Part shown: positions 48,839-60,489 of the stretch, piece after piece
Numbering within the stretch: position 1 is the stretch's first letter
Layout of the letters: the number at the start of each line of letters is the position of its first letter
Assembly (NCBI GenBank): GCA_033239005.1
Contig: BSQZ01000122.1
Coordinates: forward strand, 178,501 to 242,500
DNA: 64,000 nt
From: Lamellibrachia satsuma
Taxonomy: Eukaryota; Annelida; Polychaeta; Sabellida; Siboglinidae
Direction of reading: 5' to 3'
Notes under the pieces: generated by a model
Told to the model about the DNA's origin: nothing
What the model saw: only the letters and a program-made list of their open reading frames with translations
Databases searched by the model: none
Position numbers and translations under genes: made by a program

Positions 48839-50251
48839 TTATGCTGGTAAGCCATTGAGAAGATACGGAAAAAGATTATGATTGTAGCCGACAAGGATAT
48901 ATCTTAGTGCGTCGGGAGAGACTGGGGTAGGCATACTATCTCCTGAAAACGGCTGGTCGCGAACTGGCAGTCGACGAATGGGCCGCAGGGTTGCCGGTGG
49001 CTGATGTCGGTCGGGCAGGATTAGGTTTGCTTTGTTGCCTATAGCAGTGTACCGCTGAGTGGGGGCCGCCACAGCGTCTACACGTGTGTGTGTGTAGCGA
49101 CAGGTGGCTGCGTTACAGACCTCCCCCCGATCGTATGCGAAGCAGGTTTTGGTGGATGGCCACTTAGCATTACCCCAGCTGACCTTACCCGTGCTACGAA
49201 AGGGGGCCCCACTGGGTGTGGCAGCTGGGCGACTCTCGGATGCATTCATCCACAGGTACCAGCAAACCGATTCCCACCCCAGTTGTTAGCCTGACGAAGC
49301 GACCGGAATGCCTCGTCATACGACCGCCAGTCTGCACCCTTCTCATATAATGAACGAACCGTCTGGATGTACATGAGCATGTTGTATGATTCTGCCATGT
49401 GTTGCGGCTGAAGCAGGAAGACAGACATGTAAACTTCGAAACCCTGCAGCCATTGGTCAAATGACACAGTGCTGCTCCTTGCCCTAGGGGCGACACAGAA
49501 CATGGGAGTCTCGTCGTCACTGCCTGGCCTAACTGACACAGAATAGCTTTGTGGTGAGGAGTCATGCAACGATGAAGAAATACTAACATAGTCCCCGGAC
49601 CAAATTTGGGCTTTGACCTTGTCAGACACGCGGGAATGACGGGATAGGGCTGAAGTTGCAAACGAGGCTACTAGATCTCGGGATGCCCTGGGGAGAGTGT
49701 GTACTTCATTGCCTGTATGGATACATGAAGATATGGCCTCTGGCCACGGGGCTGACGTTGGTCTTGGAACGGGGCTTGGTGGAGCGCCTGCCGCATATGA
49801 TGCCACCCGACTTGGTGTATGGCCGCCCTGCGGCCATAGACAAAGGTTAGACAAGGGCGGAGCGATGGGCCCCCCCCCCGGCAGACGCCTCCATTGCCAC
49901 AGGGACCGCTATTGGAGGCAGCGCAGGTAGGGCATTGGTCGCAGGCAGTTGTTGCAGACCACGCACCATTGCGTGGACTTCCTGCAACATCTTGTCAGAA
50001 GCTTCAAGCCGGCGCTCCATACTCGACAAGCGCTCCTCCGTTGTACCTCTTCGACCCGCGGCTGCGCCCACTACCGGATGAACGGCCTGCTGGTGAGCCA
50101 GCTCGTCGTCAAGGTGCTGCACGATGTGGCCCATTGCCGATCGTGCAACGGAAGCGCGGCTAGCCGCCGCTCGCGACCTTGTTGCCACCGGGCTGTGGCG
50201 CAGAGGTCGTCCACGACGAACATTCTTAGATGGAGCCATCCTGCAACACAT
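48839..50251 (-). pseudogene. gag ORF of the Ngaro-like element (two frameshifts)
   Basis: Three overlapping frames: 50251-49847, 49854-49246 and 49249-48839. The N-terminal part is basic and includes a coiled-coil-like TTEERLSSMERRLEASDKML. The middle has SDKVKAQIWSGDYV, FDQWLQGFEVYMSV and YDEAFRSLRQANNWGG, the same motif series as the ORF at 8560-9806. The C-terminal part has CFAYDRGEVCNAATCRYTH, a C-x7-C-x4-C-x3-H knuckle. The end, PVSPDALRYILVGYNHNLF then YLLNGLPA, resembles the segment that leads into reverse transcriptase in DIRS-like elements. A ten-C run near 49869-49879 marks one frameshift. Expected role: RNA packaging. Confidence 0.75.
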
Positions 50252-50333
50252 TGTGGAAGAGCCAATACTGAGTGAACGGCTAAACGCTTGGAAACTGCCA
50301 CCACATTACTCGTTAAAAGCATTGTATTGGGGC

Positions 50334-52560
50334 GGGGGTCACCGCCCATAATAACCCATCAATACAAGACAGTAACCAAGTAATTAGGGGGTCACCGCCC
50401 CCGATAGATCACCACAAAATGGAATCACAGTTAGTTAAGGGGTCACCGCCCACGATAGATCACCACAAAATGGAATCACAGTTAATTAAGGGGTCACCGC
50501 CCACGGTAGTAGATCAACGCAACATTGTAAAGCATAGCTAGTTAGGGAGCCACCGCCCCCGATAGTAGATCAATGCAAAGTTGTAATCACATTTATTTAG
50601 GGGGTCGCCACCCACGATAGATCACCACAAAGTGGAATCACAGTTACTTAAGGGGTCACCGCCCACGGTAGTAGATCAACGCAACATTGTAAAGCATAGT
50701 TAGTTAGGGGGACACCGCCCACAATATTAGATCAATGCAATGTTGTAATCACAGTTAATTAGGGGGTCACCGCCCGCGATAGAACATCAATGCAAGAAAT
50801 GCAGAGTCAGTTAAGTAGGGGGACACCGCCCCCGATAGAACATCAACGCAAAATTATAATCACAGTAAGTTAGGGGACACCACCCACGATAGTACATCAA
50901 AGCAGTAATTGCAAACACAGTTAATTAGGGGGTCACCGCCAACGAAAGTACATCGACGCAAAAGTGCCAGAAGTTGGGGTCACCTCCCACGATAGCAAAT
51001 AAAGTGTCATCACAGTTGACGTTGTGTCACTGTTAATAATAGCAACACTAAATGGGATTACAGGGGTCACCGCCCACTATGGATCACCAGAAAATGGAAT
51101 CGCAGTTAGTTGTGGGGTCACCGCCCACGATAGATCAACACGAAATGGGATCACAGTTAGGTGAGGGGTCACCGCCCACGATAGTAGATCAATACGAGAA
51201 TTGCACATGCAGTTAAATATGTAGGTCAAAACGAAATTAAAATCACAGTTAGTTAGGGGACACCACCCATGATAGTAGATAAATACAAAATTATAATCAC
51301 GGTTAATTAGGGGACACCGCCAACGATAGTAGATTAATGCAAAATTATAATCACAGTTGGTTAGGGGTCACCGCCCACCATAGTACGTCAATGCAAGAAT
51401 TGCAACGCAGTTAAGTATGGGGTCACCGCCCACGATAGTAGATCAATGCAAAATTGTAATCACAGTTGGTTAGGGGTCACCGCCCACCATAGTACGTCAA
51501 TGCAAGAATTGCAACGCAGTTAAGTATGGGGTCACCGCCCACGATAGTAGATCAATGCAAAATTATAATCACAGTTGGTTAGGGGTCACCGCCCACCATA
51601 GTACGTCAATGCAAGAATTGCAACGCAATTAAGTATGGGGTCACCGCCCACGATAGTAGATCAATGCAAAATTATAATCACAGTTGGTTAGGGGTCACCG
51701 CCCACCATAGTACGTCAATGCAAGAATTGCAACGCAGTTAAGTATGGGGTCACCGCCCACGATAGTAGATCAATGCAAAATTGTAATCATAGTTAGTTAG
51801 GGGACACCGCCCACGATAGTACATCAATGCAACATTGTAATCATAGTTAGTTAGAGGACACCGCCCACGATAGTACATCAATGCAAAAATGTAATCATAG
51901 TTAGTTAGGGGACACCGCCCACGATAGTACATCAATGCAAAATTGTAATCATAGTTAGTTAGGGGACACCGCCCACGATAGTACATCAATGCAAAATTGT
52001 AATGACTGTTAGTTAGGGGACACCGACCACGATAGTACATCAATGCAAAATTGTAATCATAGTTAGGGGACACCGCCCACGAATATTACATCAATGCAAA
52101 ATTGTAATCACAGTTAGTTAGGGGACACCGCCCACGATAGTAGATTAATGCAAAATTATAATCACAGTTGTTTAGGGGTCACCGCCCACCATAGTACTTC
52201 AATGCAAAAAATTGCAACGCAGTTAAGTATGGGGTCACCGCCCACGATAGTACATCAGTGCAAAATTATAATGACAGTTAGTTAGGGGACACCGCCCACG
52301 ATAGCACATCAATGCAAAATTATAATGACAGTTAGTTAGGGGACACCGCCCACGATAGCACATCAATGCAAGAATTGCAAACGCAGTTAAGTAGGGGGTC
52401 ACCGCCCACGCTAGTACATAAATGTAAAATTATAATCACAGTTATTTAGGGGACACCGCCCATGATAGTATATCAATGCAGAAATTGCAACCACAGTTAA
52501 TTAGGGGGTCACCAACCACGATAGTAAATAAAGTGTCATCGCAGTAAGACGTTGTGTCAC
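50334..52560. repeat. 54-bp tandem array, ~40 units, with 109-bp higher-order dimers
   Basis: The unit ggggtcaccgcccacgatag + tagatcaatgcaaaattgta + atcacagttagtta repeats throughout. 51800-52080 has exact 54-bp spacing. 51363-51798 is four copies of a 109-bp dimer (starts 51363, 51472, 51581, 51690), made of a 56-bp and a 53-bp monomer. Edge units (50340-51240) are more variable. The conserved box is gg(g)tcaccgccca. It lies inside the Ngaro-like element between SGNH and gag. Confidence 0.97.
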
Positions 52561-53169
52561 TGTTAATAATAGCAACACTAAAATGACAACAATATTATGA
52601 AATCGAACAATGAACCTGGTGACACAAAAACAAATGTGGAATCATCTTCATTTGGAAGAACAACGTGTACAGCTACATAGACGCTACCTCGTCACCACAA
52701 ACAGTGTGTAAATATCATTAGTAAAGTGAACACCGCCCATGGAGATGCATAACTGGGTGTGTGTCAATTGGAAACAATATGGGAACCTCACCCATGGTGA
52801 CATATATAAAAAGTGGAACGATATCCACGAATGACATACAAAATAACGAAGAGTCATCAGGATTATTGAGTTATCATTGGTACTGAGGCGAATGCTGTTC
52901 AGACTGTAATAAGGCTAAAGCGTGTAATAAAAACCCCTTAATTATGAATACCTTACCGGCAATTAGCGCTCGACACTGAAACGTATCTTGAATGTGGCTA
53001 AATTTGCATGTTAATTAAAGTAACCCGGGGGGGGCAGGGCTTACCTGGTGCACGGGATATTAGTGATTTAACAAGTCGATAATTTTTAAGTTAAATAGCA
53101 GAACTAGTGAGGGTGAAACGGAAGATAACTTGGTCTGAGTTCCGCGGGGTTAGCGAATAGTGTGATGAC
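52561..53169. other. element interior between array and SGNH ORF
   Basis: No ORF. aacaccgcccatggaga and acctcacccatgg near 52730-52795 are diverged remnants of the array box. A ten-G/C block, cccggggggggcagggc, lies at 53025-53040. Confidence 0.5.
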
Positions 53170-53787
53170 TTAGGCTTCAGTCACCTGTTGGAAAATCCGA
53201 CTAACTGCTCTGAAAAGTGCCCCCCGAATGCTGCGGAAAAGCCGGAAATTTCCTATATCGGATAAATGCACGCCATCTTGGCGGAAAACCTTCGCCGGTC
53301 TGTTCCAAAGGTACTTATGGCTCCAGTAGAACAGACCACGGCGCCCCTCACATGCTGACTGTAACGCAGTATTAGCGGATGCAACGCGAGTCGCACCCGT
53401 ATCAAAATCGAAATGGCGCCATTTCTTGCGGCGCTCGATTTGGCAAAGACATACCTGACGGACACCTAAAGCTAACAATTCATCGCCTAATCTACCTAGT
53501 TGCGACCCCACTGCTTCTGGAGGTGGGGGAAACTTCCCATATAGATCGTTGCCCCCAAGGAGGGTAACGACAATGTCGGGGACGCGGGCAGAAATCCGGG
53601 TCATGGTCGCCGGTTCTCGGAAAGTTCTAACGGACGCTCCCCTTCGACCCATAAAACGAACTGTGCATGTATGACCTAGTCTTTCCAAGTCGTCAAGTAG
53701 ACCCGCAGATTCTATGAACGCGCCCAACCAATACGCATGGCTATGCCCAAGCACAAACACATCTAGATCCGACTTCGCCGCCGACAT
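53170..53787 (-). CDS. SGNH/GDSL-type hydrolase of the Ngaro-like element, 205 aa, intact
   Basis: Complete frame, start ATG at 53787 just inside repeat A1. SGNH blocks: VFVLGHSHAYW (Ser16 nucleophile, block I, GHS replacing GDS), FMGRRGAS (Gly50, block II), TLLGGNDLYG (Asn80, block III) and RQDGVHLSDIG (Asp171, His174, block V). The full triad and oxyanion set is present at typical spacing. A Lys/Arg-rich centre (ERRKKWRH) and basic C-terminus may bind nucleic acid. Such enzymes are serine esterases or acetylhydrolases; the substrate here is unknown. Hydrolase ORFs of this sort have been noted in Ngaro/DIRS-type and CR1-type elements. An intact ORF beside a frameshifted gag hints at selection or recency. 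Confidence 0.85.
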   Translation of the reverse strand: MSAAKSDLDVFVLGHSHAYWLGAFIESAGLLDDLERLGHTCTVRFMGRRGASVRTFREPATMTRISARVPDIVVTLLGGNDLYGKFPPPPEAVGSQLGRLGDELLALGVRQVCLCQIERRKKWRHFDFDTGATRVASANTALQSACEGRRGLFYWSHKYLWNRPAKVFRQDGVHLSDIGNFRLFRSIRGALFRAVSRIFQQVTEA

Positions 53788-54009
53788 ATTGAATGGCCGA
53801 TTGCGGGAAGTTTAAACATAAAACGAAACAAGAGCAAATTAACCACGAGGCAACCGACGAAGTAATAACAAATGAAACGATACTCAGCTGAAACGAGTGT
53901 TGAAGCGATCTTCCTCCTGCAAGTCAATAGACGCAGATCGAAGTGTGGACTCTCAAAACGTATTTGAAAACGGTTGGTAAAAACACAAAATATTTCGAGA
54001 GACAAATTT

Positions 54010-54515
<506 letters not shown>

Positions 54516-54567
54516 TTTTTTCCAGAAATTCATAATTGTTGTATAATTATTACATAATATTTCTCAC

Positions 54568-54767
54568 CGAATGAAATTTCTGAGAAGCTGTTACTTTCGC
54601 CTGCCTGGATCGGTTCTCCGGTGGTGCCTACCACAGTACCAGTTGTCAGCGTCTGGCGGACGATGGCTCTCGTCTGTAATAGAATATACTATGTAATTTA
54701 ATGGCTCCTAGGCCAATACTCACATGCCGCTTTCTTGGTATCCGCTTTCTTGTTTTTAACGCCTTGA
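54568..54767 (-). CDS. two candidate internal exons, minus strand
   Basis: Exon 54767-54724 (44 nt) follows tatatttacag and ends at gtgagt. Exon 54673-54568 (106 nt) follows ttctattacag and ends at gtgaga. The two are in one reading frame: VKALKTRKRIPRKRH, then TRAIVRQTLTTGTVVGTTGE, PIQAG and SFSEISF. Four good splice signals around short open segments are unlikely by chance, but no family is recognised and neighbouring exons were not found. If real, the Ngaro-like element and (TA)n lie in the following intron. Confidence 0.35.
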
Positions 54768-55010
54768 CTGTAAATATATGTCGTTTTTAGCCACCCAACT
54801 ATTGTAGCCGGTGACCCCAACAGCGCACTGCTGGCGTGAGAAAGAGCCCGCTGGCTTCGTCGTGTAATATTTATATATGGTTGACCCACTTCGAAGCTAA
54901 GGAGCGGTGCTTGGCAGCGACTATGATGCCAGTGCGTTCTGAGTTGGCGCATTGCCAGTAGCGACAAACAAGACCAACACTAGTCCGCTGGCTAGAGTCT
55001 GTTTGTGATT
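54768..55010. other. intergenic or intronic
   Basis: No supported feature; the 89-codon minus-strand ORF here overlaps the 44-nt exon in another frame. Confidence 0.35.
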
Positions 55011-55014
55011 CCAT

Positions 55015-55480
55015 GTAAATGGAAATAAACAAACATCATACCATTATTTATAAAGGGTTCGTGAAATAAGTCAGATAATTACAGACCATTGTGTTTAACA
55101 TCAGTTATTTTTATTATTATTATGAAGGTTAATTAACGCTATATAGTTAATTGCTTTGTTACGCATAACATGTTAAATCCAGCTCAACACGGAGTCGTAA
55201 AAACGAAGTCATGGTTAACAAATATGTTATGCGTTTTTTTAAAGAAATCACTATGTGGAGGAACACCAGTTTATATTATCTACTTAGATTTTCAGAATGC
55301 TTTCGACAAAATGCCACTTCACAGATTACTACTTATATTAAAGACCTAGGTTATCTAGGACTGCATAATTGACTGGGTAGACAAATGGCTGACTGACAGA
55401 AGACAGCGTGCTGTAGTTGATGGGGAGGTTTCAAACTGGAAATCAGCTTTGAGTGGGGTACCACAAGTTTAACAGTTATG
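55015..55480 (+). pseudogene. LINE family C reverse-transcriptase fragment
   Basis: Plus-strand pieces: NKSDNYRPLCLTSVI (fingers), VYIIYLDFQNAFDKMPLHRL (motif A, LDFQ.AFDK with both Asp kept), VDKWLTDRRQRAVVDGEVSNWKS and LSGVPQ (start of motif B). It then breaks off and jumps to GDKHHLQ-like sequence, so about 150 codons including motif C are deleted. Same family as the copy that follows. Confidence 0.75.
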
Positions 55481-55489
55481 GTGATAAAC

Positions 55490-57690
55490 ATCATTTACAG
55501 GAATGGCAATTAACATGCTAGTCTAGAAGCTATGTAGGGAATAAGAAGTAGGATTTGTGGTGAAGTTTTGTTGGGAGGGCTGAAATGTACACGAGGGATG
55601 GGCTTCATCTAAGTGGATAGGCGGCAGCAGTATTTGCGGATGAACTCTCAGCAACAGTAGATAGTGGCATGGGTAGCATAACAAATATGTTGGTAGTAAA
55701 CATTGTTTAAACTAGAAGCGCATAGCGGTTTCTTTGAGGTGCCCCAAGAAGGACAAGAGGCCACTAGCACACACAAAATACAATGTCCGCTATAAAGGAT
55801 ATATATATAGGATTTACAGGCGTACCAGAAAGGATGAAGACTAGGCAAATTGCAAAGATGCACTAACTGCAGCTACGACTGAAATTAGACTACATAAAAG
55901 AAGCTGTAAGCAACAACTAGCATGTAACATAAAAACAATGACAGCAAGAGTTGTTATGTATATATCAGGAGTAAACAAAATGTACGAGACAAGGTCGGAC
56001 CTCCAGAAGACAGTGCTGGAAATATAATCTCACAAGGGTTTTTAATGGCGGAAGACTTAAATAATTATTGCTGTTTAATGTTAACCAGAGAGGATATTAG
56101 TTCATTATCAGTTCAATATACAACATTTCAGGAGGCTAAATCTGAGTATTTAGGGCATTTAACTACATAAATGGTAGGTAAGATAATAAAGGCAATGAAG
56201 GATAATAAATCACCTGAGATGGATGGAATTCCTCCAAGACTACTAATGGAAACAGCAGAACAAATTAGTATACCACTTGCAAGAGTATTCGTCTTTTCAA
56301 TAAAAGAGGGAGTTGTTCCCTTTTGAATGGAAAGAAGTAAACATCCTACCATTATTTAATAAGGGTTCGATAAATAAGTCAGATAATTACATTACAGAAC
56401 AGTGAGAGTAATGTCAGTAATTTGTAGTTTATTATAAAGGTTATTTAAAGACCATATTAATATGTTATGTTTTTTTGGAAGAAATCACTAACTGGCTAGA
56501 AGAGCGAGCGCTAGTAGATAGTATTTACTTAGATTTTCAGAAACCTTTTGATAAAGTGTCATATCATATAATACTTCAATTAAAAACCCATGATAACGGG
56601 GAGGCTGGATTGAACAATGGCTGACTGACTGCAGACAGCGTGTTGTAGTAGATCGAGAGTGGGTTACCACAAGGATCAGTATTAGGACCTTTATTATTCA
56701 TAATATATATCAATGACTTGATTAACAAATATATTATTCATAATATATATCAATGAATTGGACGACAATACAACAAGCAACGTACTGAAATGTGCGGATT
56801 ACACAAAAGTTTTCAGAAAGATTAACACCGATGGTGATAAACAACACTTACAAAGCGGTCTAGACAAATTAGTTAAATTGTCTGAAAATTGGCAGTGTGG
56901 TATTGCAGCTTCAAAGGGTAATATAATTTTTGGGTTGATTAGAAGAAATATAACTTACAAGGAAAAAACTAATTGTACCTCTGTATAAAGCAATAGTTAT
57001 ACCTCATTTAGAATACTGTATAAAAGCGTGGAGACCATATCGTAAGAAGGATATATATACGTTTGAACGCATACAGAGAAGAGCAACTGAAATTATTCCA
57101 GAAGTGAGAGACCTTAGTTATGAAGAACGCCTGAAAGAATGCGTTTTAACAACTCTAGATACAAGGAGGTTAACAGGAGATCGGGTTGAAGTTTTTAAGA
57201 TATCGAATGGATATAAAAATATTTATATAAATGTGTTTCCTCACACAGGAAAGATAACAGAACTATAGGTAACATTAGTAAAGGATCAGTGTATATTGGA
57301 TATCAGGAAGTATTCGTTCTCACAGAGGACAATAAATGAATGGAACAAATTGTCTACGGATTGTGTAACTGCTAGCAGAGTGAATATGTTTAAAAACAAG
57401 ATTGACACATGTCTCAAATTCAAAAATTTATTGTAACTCTTTACAATATATACAAATCAAACCAAGGTAAACCCTATATGATAATGTAAAGAGAACAATA
57501 GGGGAAGAACATTATACAATGTTACACTCCCTAGTATATATGTCAATACATATATCATAGTATTAAACAGGAGGGCGGGTTACACGTAGATGAACATCGT
57601 TGGACTCTCGATAAGCCAATGGCTTCCTTGACCACTTGCCATCTGGGCCTTTGGCTTGAATGGCAAATCTTGTTAATTTTGTTTTAATCT
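55490..57690 (+). mobile_element. LINE family C (CR1-like) copy, decayed, with SGNH-like remnant
   Basis: Starts with YTRDGLHLSG and AAVFADELSATVDSGMGS (about 55583-55675), resembling the final Asp-His block of an SGNH/esterase domain. Then comes IYRRTRKDED linker sequence (about 55800), DGIPPRLLMETAEQISIPLA (about 56221), SDNYR, YLDFQK.FDKV (about 56525), LPQGSVLGPLLFIIYINDL (motif B, about 56660-56720), KCADYTKVF (motif C, FADDTKVF with the second Asp mutated to Tyr), RRNITYKEK, YIRRAT and related thumb motifs, and the 3' UTR to 57690. yiihniyq-type sequence is duplicated at 56697-56755. Many frameshifts; dead. Confidence 0.8.
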
Positions 57691-57954
57691 AACGATATAA
57701 TAGTTGTATCTGTCAGATGATGTTCTTTGTGTAACCCTAAAATATTTGCTTTCGATTAATTAGTTAGTGAATTTTGGTACATTATGTTAAGAGGTTTTAT
57801 CAGGATAGAACTATCATATAAAACATTGCAAGTGGACCTGGAGTGCTGATTCCTGTTATAAAGTATGTGTTTATGTGGACATAACATCGTGAACACGAAA
57901 CCCGAATGCTGAATGTAGTTGGCAGAAACGCATAAGACAGACATTGTTTGACAT

Positions 57955-58180
57955 AAACACTAGCCCAGTTGCCCGGCGTTGCACGGGGAAAAAAGCAAGA
58001 TATTGTGACTCCTTGCGGTACTCAATCAAGTGTTGGTACTTGCAATGCCAATGGCCATGACATCTTCGCGACACAAAAATAACTGCCGATTTCACGTAGC
58101 GTTCGGGAGACGACGATAAAGGTTCAGCCACATATATACGAAACTGACGGATATATGAAGGAACAGAAAGACAAACAGCG
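57955..58180 (-). repeat. probable dispersed repeat containing a gccgggcaact word
   Basis: On the minus strand it ends ccccgtgcaacgccgggcaa then ctgggctagtg, a terminus I associate with repeated elements in many animal genomes. Upstream is an open frame with YIRQFRIYVAEPLSSSPERY in the same orientation as the MS4A-like gene, so it may also serve as that gene's 3' UTR. No second copy occurs in the window, so the call is from memory only. Confidence 0.35.
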
Positions 58181-59229
58181 TCATAAATATTTTTTTCGAA
58201 CATGATTCGGTGCACCTACCGATCGTTGTCCACAGCAGGAGGTTTTGCAACAAATTACGGCTGACCAGATAGAAGCGACCGACTCGACGAAGTATACGAC
58301 GATGTAGGCGATGACCGCGGGAACGAGTTCCTTCCCCTTTAAACATACACGAGGGAAAATTAACACAGCGTTATTATATAACGAAACGGTGTAATCAGTT
58401 GTCTGATTAAAACGTTTATCTTCGACTTAATTATGATGATGACGATGATGAGTTCGAAATCGGTAAGTCATATTAAATTGGTCAGCAGATGGACGGACAC
58501 GCTGAAGAGCACGGCTACAAAGCAATAAACACGTAGACATAGATTAATAATAAGGTGAGACATGCAAGTAATAGTTGGTGTACTAACCAATAACCACAAG
58601 AAAGACCCGGAAAGACCCATTAAGGGAAAGAACTCTCCCAACGTTCAAATATTTATGTATTGGCTTACGTAGTAGACCAACTTCGTAGCTTGTTCGATGT
58701 TTTGTAGATGCACTGCAGCAAATACGTATAGGACGAAACCAATCGCAGCAAACACGGTGGAGATGATTGACATCACCATGAAGCCCCACATCTGAAAAAA
58801 ATTATACACTGTGACAATATGTTCTCAAAATAGAACCCACTCACAAACATGTTCGCATATAAGATCAAAACCGCAAATGAAAAAATATCAAGTCACGTCA
58901 TTACTGTCATGAATAAGCACAGTGGAAATGACTACAAACTGTCTATGCTTGATAGAAAACCACCCATGCTAACTATTACACCGCAATAGTACTCGTGACA
59001 ATGTTTATGTTTCGGCTAAATTAATACATACATTGCATGACTGAATTTGTCTATGTAATCATTGTATATAGGTGAATTAATATATAAATGTTATATTTAT
59101 TCACACTTATTTACAATACTGAATATGTTCATGACGAAAACTATTGTCAATAAATCTCTCAGAAATTCTCACCCGACATGAAGACTTGTGTGACCCAGCT
59201 GCGATTCCACACGCTCCAGTTATCAAGTA
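58181..59229 (-). CDS. MS4A/CD20-like four-helix membrane protein, last three exons (5' missing)
   Basis: Exons 59229-59173, 58791-58669 and 58336-58181 (57, 123 and 156 nt), all phase 0. Acceptors are ttctttcttcag, aattttttcag and gtatgtttaaag; donors gtgaga and gtaagc. They read YLITGACGIAAGSHKSSCR, then MWGFMVMSIISTVFAAIGFV with a further 21 residues, then GKELVPAVIAYIVVYFVESV, an ICCKTSCCG tail, and stop. 'ITGxxGIAA', a helix beginning 'MSIISTVFAAIG', a loop and a last helix ending in Cys-rich cytoplasmic sequence is the layout of helices 2-4 of the MS4A family. Helix 1 and the N-terminus were not found upstream; the first intron is full of microsatellites. Expected at the plasma membrane; precise role unknown. 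Confidence 0.65.
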
Positions 59230-59261
59230 CTGAAGAAAGACAATTACAATCTTGTTGGGCA

Positions 59262-59445
59262 TGTATGTGTATATGTATGTATGTATGTGTGTATGTATGT
59301 ATGTATGTATGTATGTATGTATGTATGTATGTATGTATGTATGACTGTATGTATGTATGTATGTATGTATGTATGTATGTAGGTATGTATGTATGTATGT
59401 ATGTACGTATGTGCTTATGTGTATGTATGTGTATGTGTGTGTATG

Positions 59446-59519
<74 letters not shown>

Positions 59520-59715
59520 GTACGTACGTACGCACGTATGTACGTATATAGGTATGTATGTCCGTAAGTACGCATGTATGTATGTACGCATGTCCGCACG
59601 TACGCATGTGTGTATGTTCGTACGCGCATGTGTTCGTATGTGTGTACGTATGCGCATATGTACTTATGTACGAATGTACGTATGAACGTACGTATGTACG
59701 TATGAACGTATGACT
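59262..59715. repeat. (TATG)n, (TA)n and (TACG)n compound microsatellite
   Basis: tatg/gtat run 59262-59447, pure TA 59448-59517, then degenerate tacgtacg to about 59715. It lies in the intron upstream of the first visible MS4A-like exon. The 277-codon minus-strand ORF across it is an artefact. Confidence 0.95.
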
Positions 59716-60480
59716 ACGCATGACTACCAAGTTCGGGTTTGTCGTCGCTGGAATTATCGTCACTGATTGTGCGCTCCTGCTCCGTCGAAAATGGCTGCAG
59801 TACTGAGTGACACTATGGCTACACCTGTACGAATGGTCAACGAGCGCGACTCGCGTACGGAGCGCCGTTCCTCGATTACAACGTGTTATTCTTTGAAAAC
59901 ACCGAGATAGTTCCGTCGTGCATGTTGGGTTCCTTGACATAGCGTCTTCCGTTTGTTGATACCTTAGACAATCTGGTTTACTGTTGCATTATGCTGTATT
60001 ATGATTGATAGCCTTATTTGCTGGGTTGTGTGGCCCCTGTTGTTGGAGAACACCAATCATGTACATAAAGGCGCGCCTTACAGCACGATCTACATTTTGA
60101 AAGGTCGCACATCCCTTAACGCGTCGCTGACTTTGTTTACTTAAAGCGAACTGCAACCCAAGCCGGTTCAGTGAGAGACTGGTGATAAATCACGCATCTT
60201 TATTGCCCGCTTAGTTACGCGCGCATAAATTATTGTTTACAACTAGTTTATGTTAATCATAGCGTTATTAGTTGCATTGTGACTGTATTGCTTCAGTTTT
60301 ATATAAACTATATATCAGAATCAATCATACTGCAAATAGAGCGAGGCGGCTTTTAACAGTGGGCACATTTTAAACTTTTTCCAAAGAAATCCAACACCGA
60401 CAATCTGATCTGTTTACTAGCGGATCAAGCGAACGATAAAAATACACTCATTTTGAACTCGACGCTCGACAAACAGGATT
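59716..60480. other. intergenic or intronic, no gene confirmed
   Basis: A 40-codon plus-strand ORF with good start context (gaaaatggctgcag, 59789) reads MAAVLSDTMATPVRM and stops at 59909; no motif and no donor, so not called. Confidence 0.4.
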
Positions 60481-60489
60481 TTATTATGT

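Noticed and set aside
49088..50351. Plus-strand ORFs of 60-108 codons
   Set aside because: Antisense shadows of the minus-strand gag, whose motifs recur in the second element.
50334..52560. CRISPR-like array with conserved ggtcaccgccca box
   Set aside because: The sequence between boxes is itself repeated (54-bp monomers), so there are no spacers.
53379..53567. 62-codon plus-strand ORF inside the SGNH gene
   Set aside because: Antisense shadow; the minus frame has the full SGNH block set.
59789..59909. 40-codon plus-strand ORF with strong start context (MAAVLSDTMATPVRM)
   Set aside because: Ends in a stop without a splice donor; no homologue recognised.
59107..59940. 277-codon minus-strand ORF rich in Tyr-Ile-His-Thr
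   Set aside because: Compound microsatellite artefact; only its last segment (59229-59173) overlaps a credible exon.
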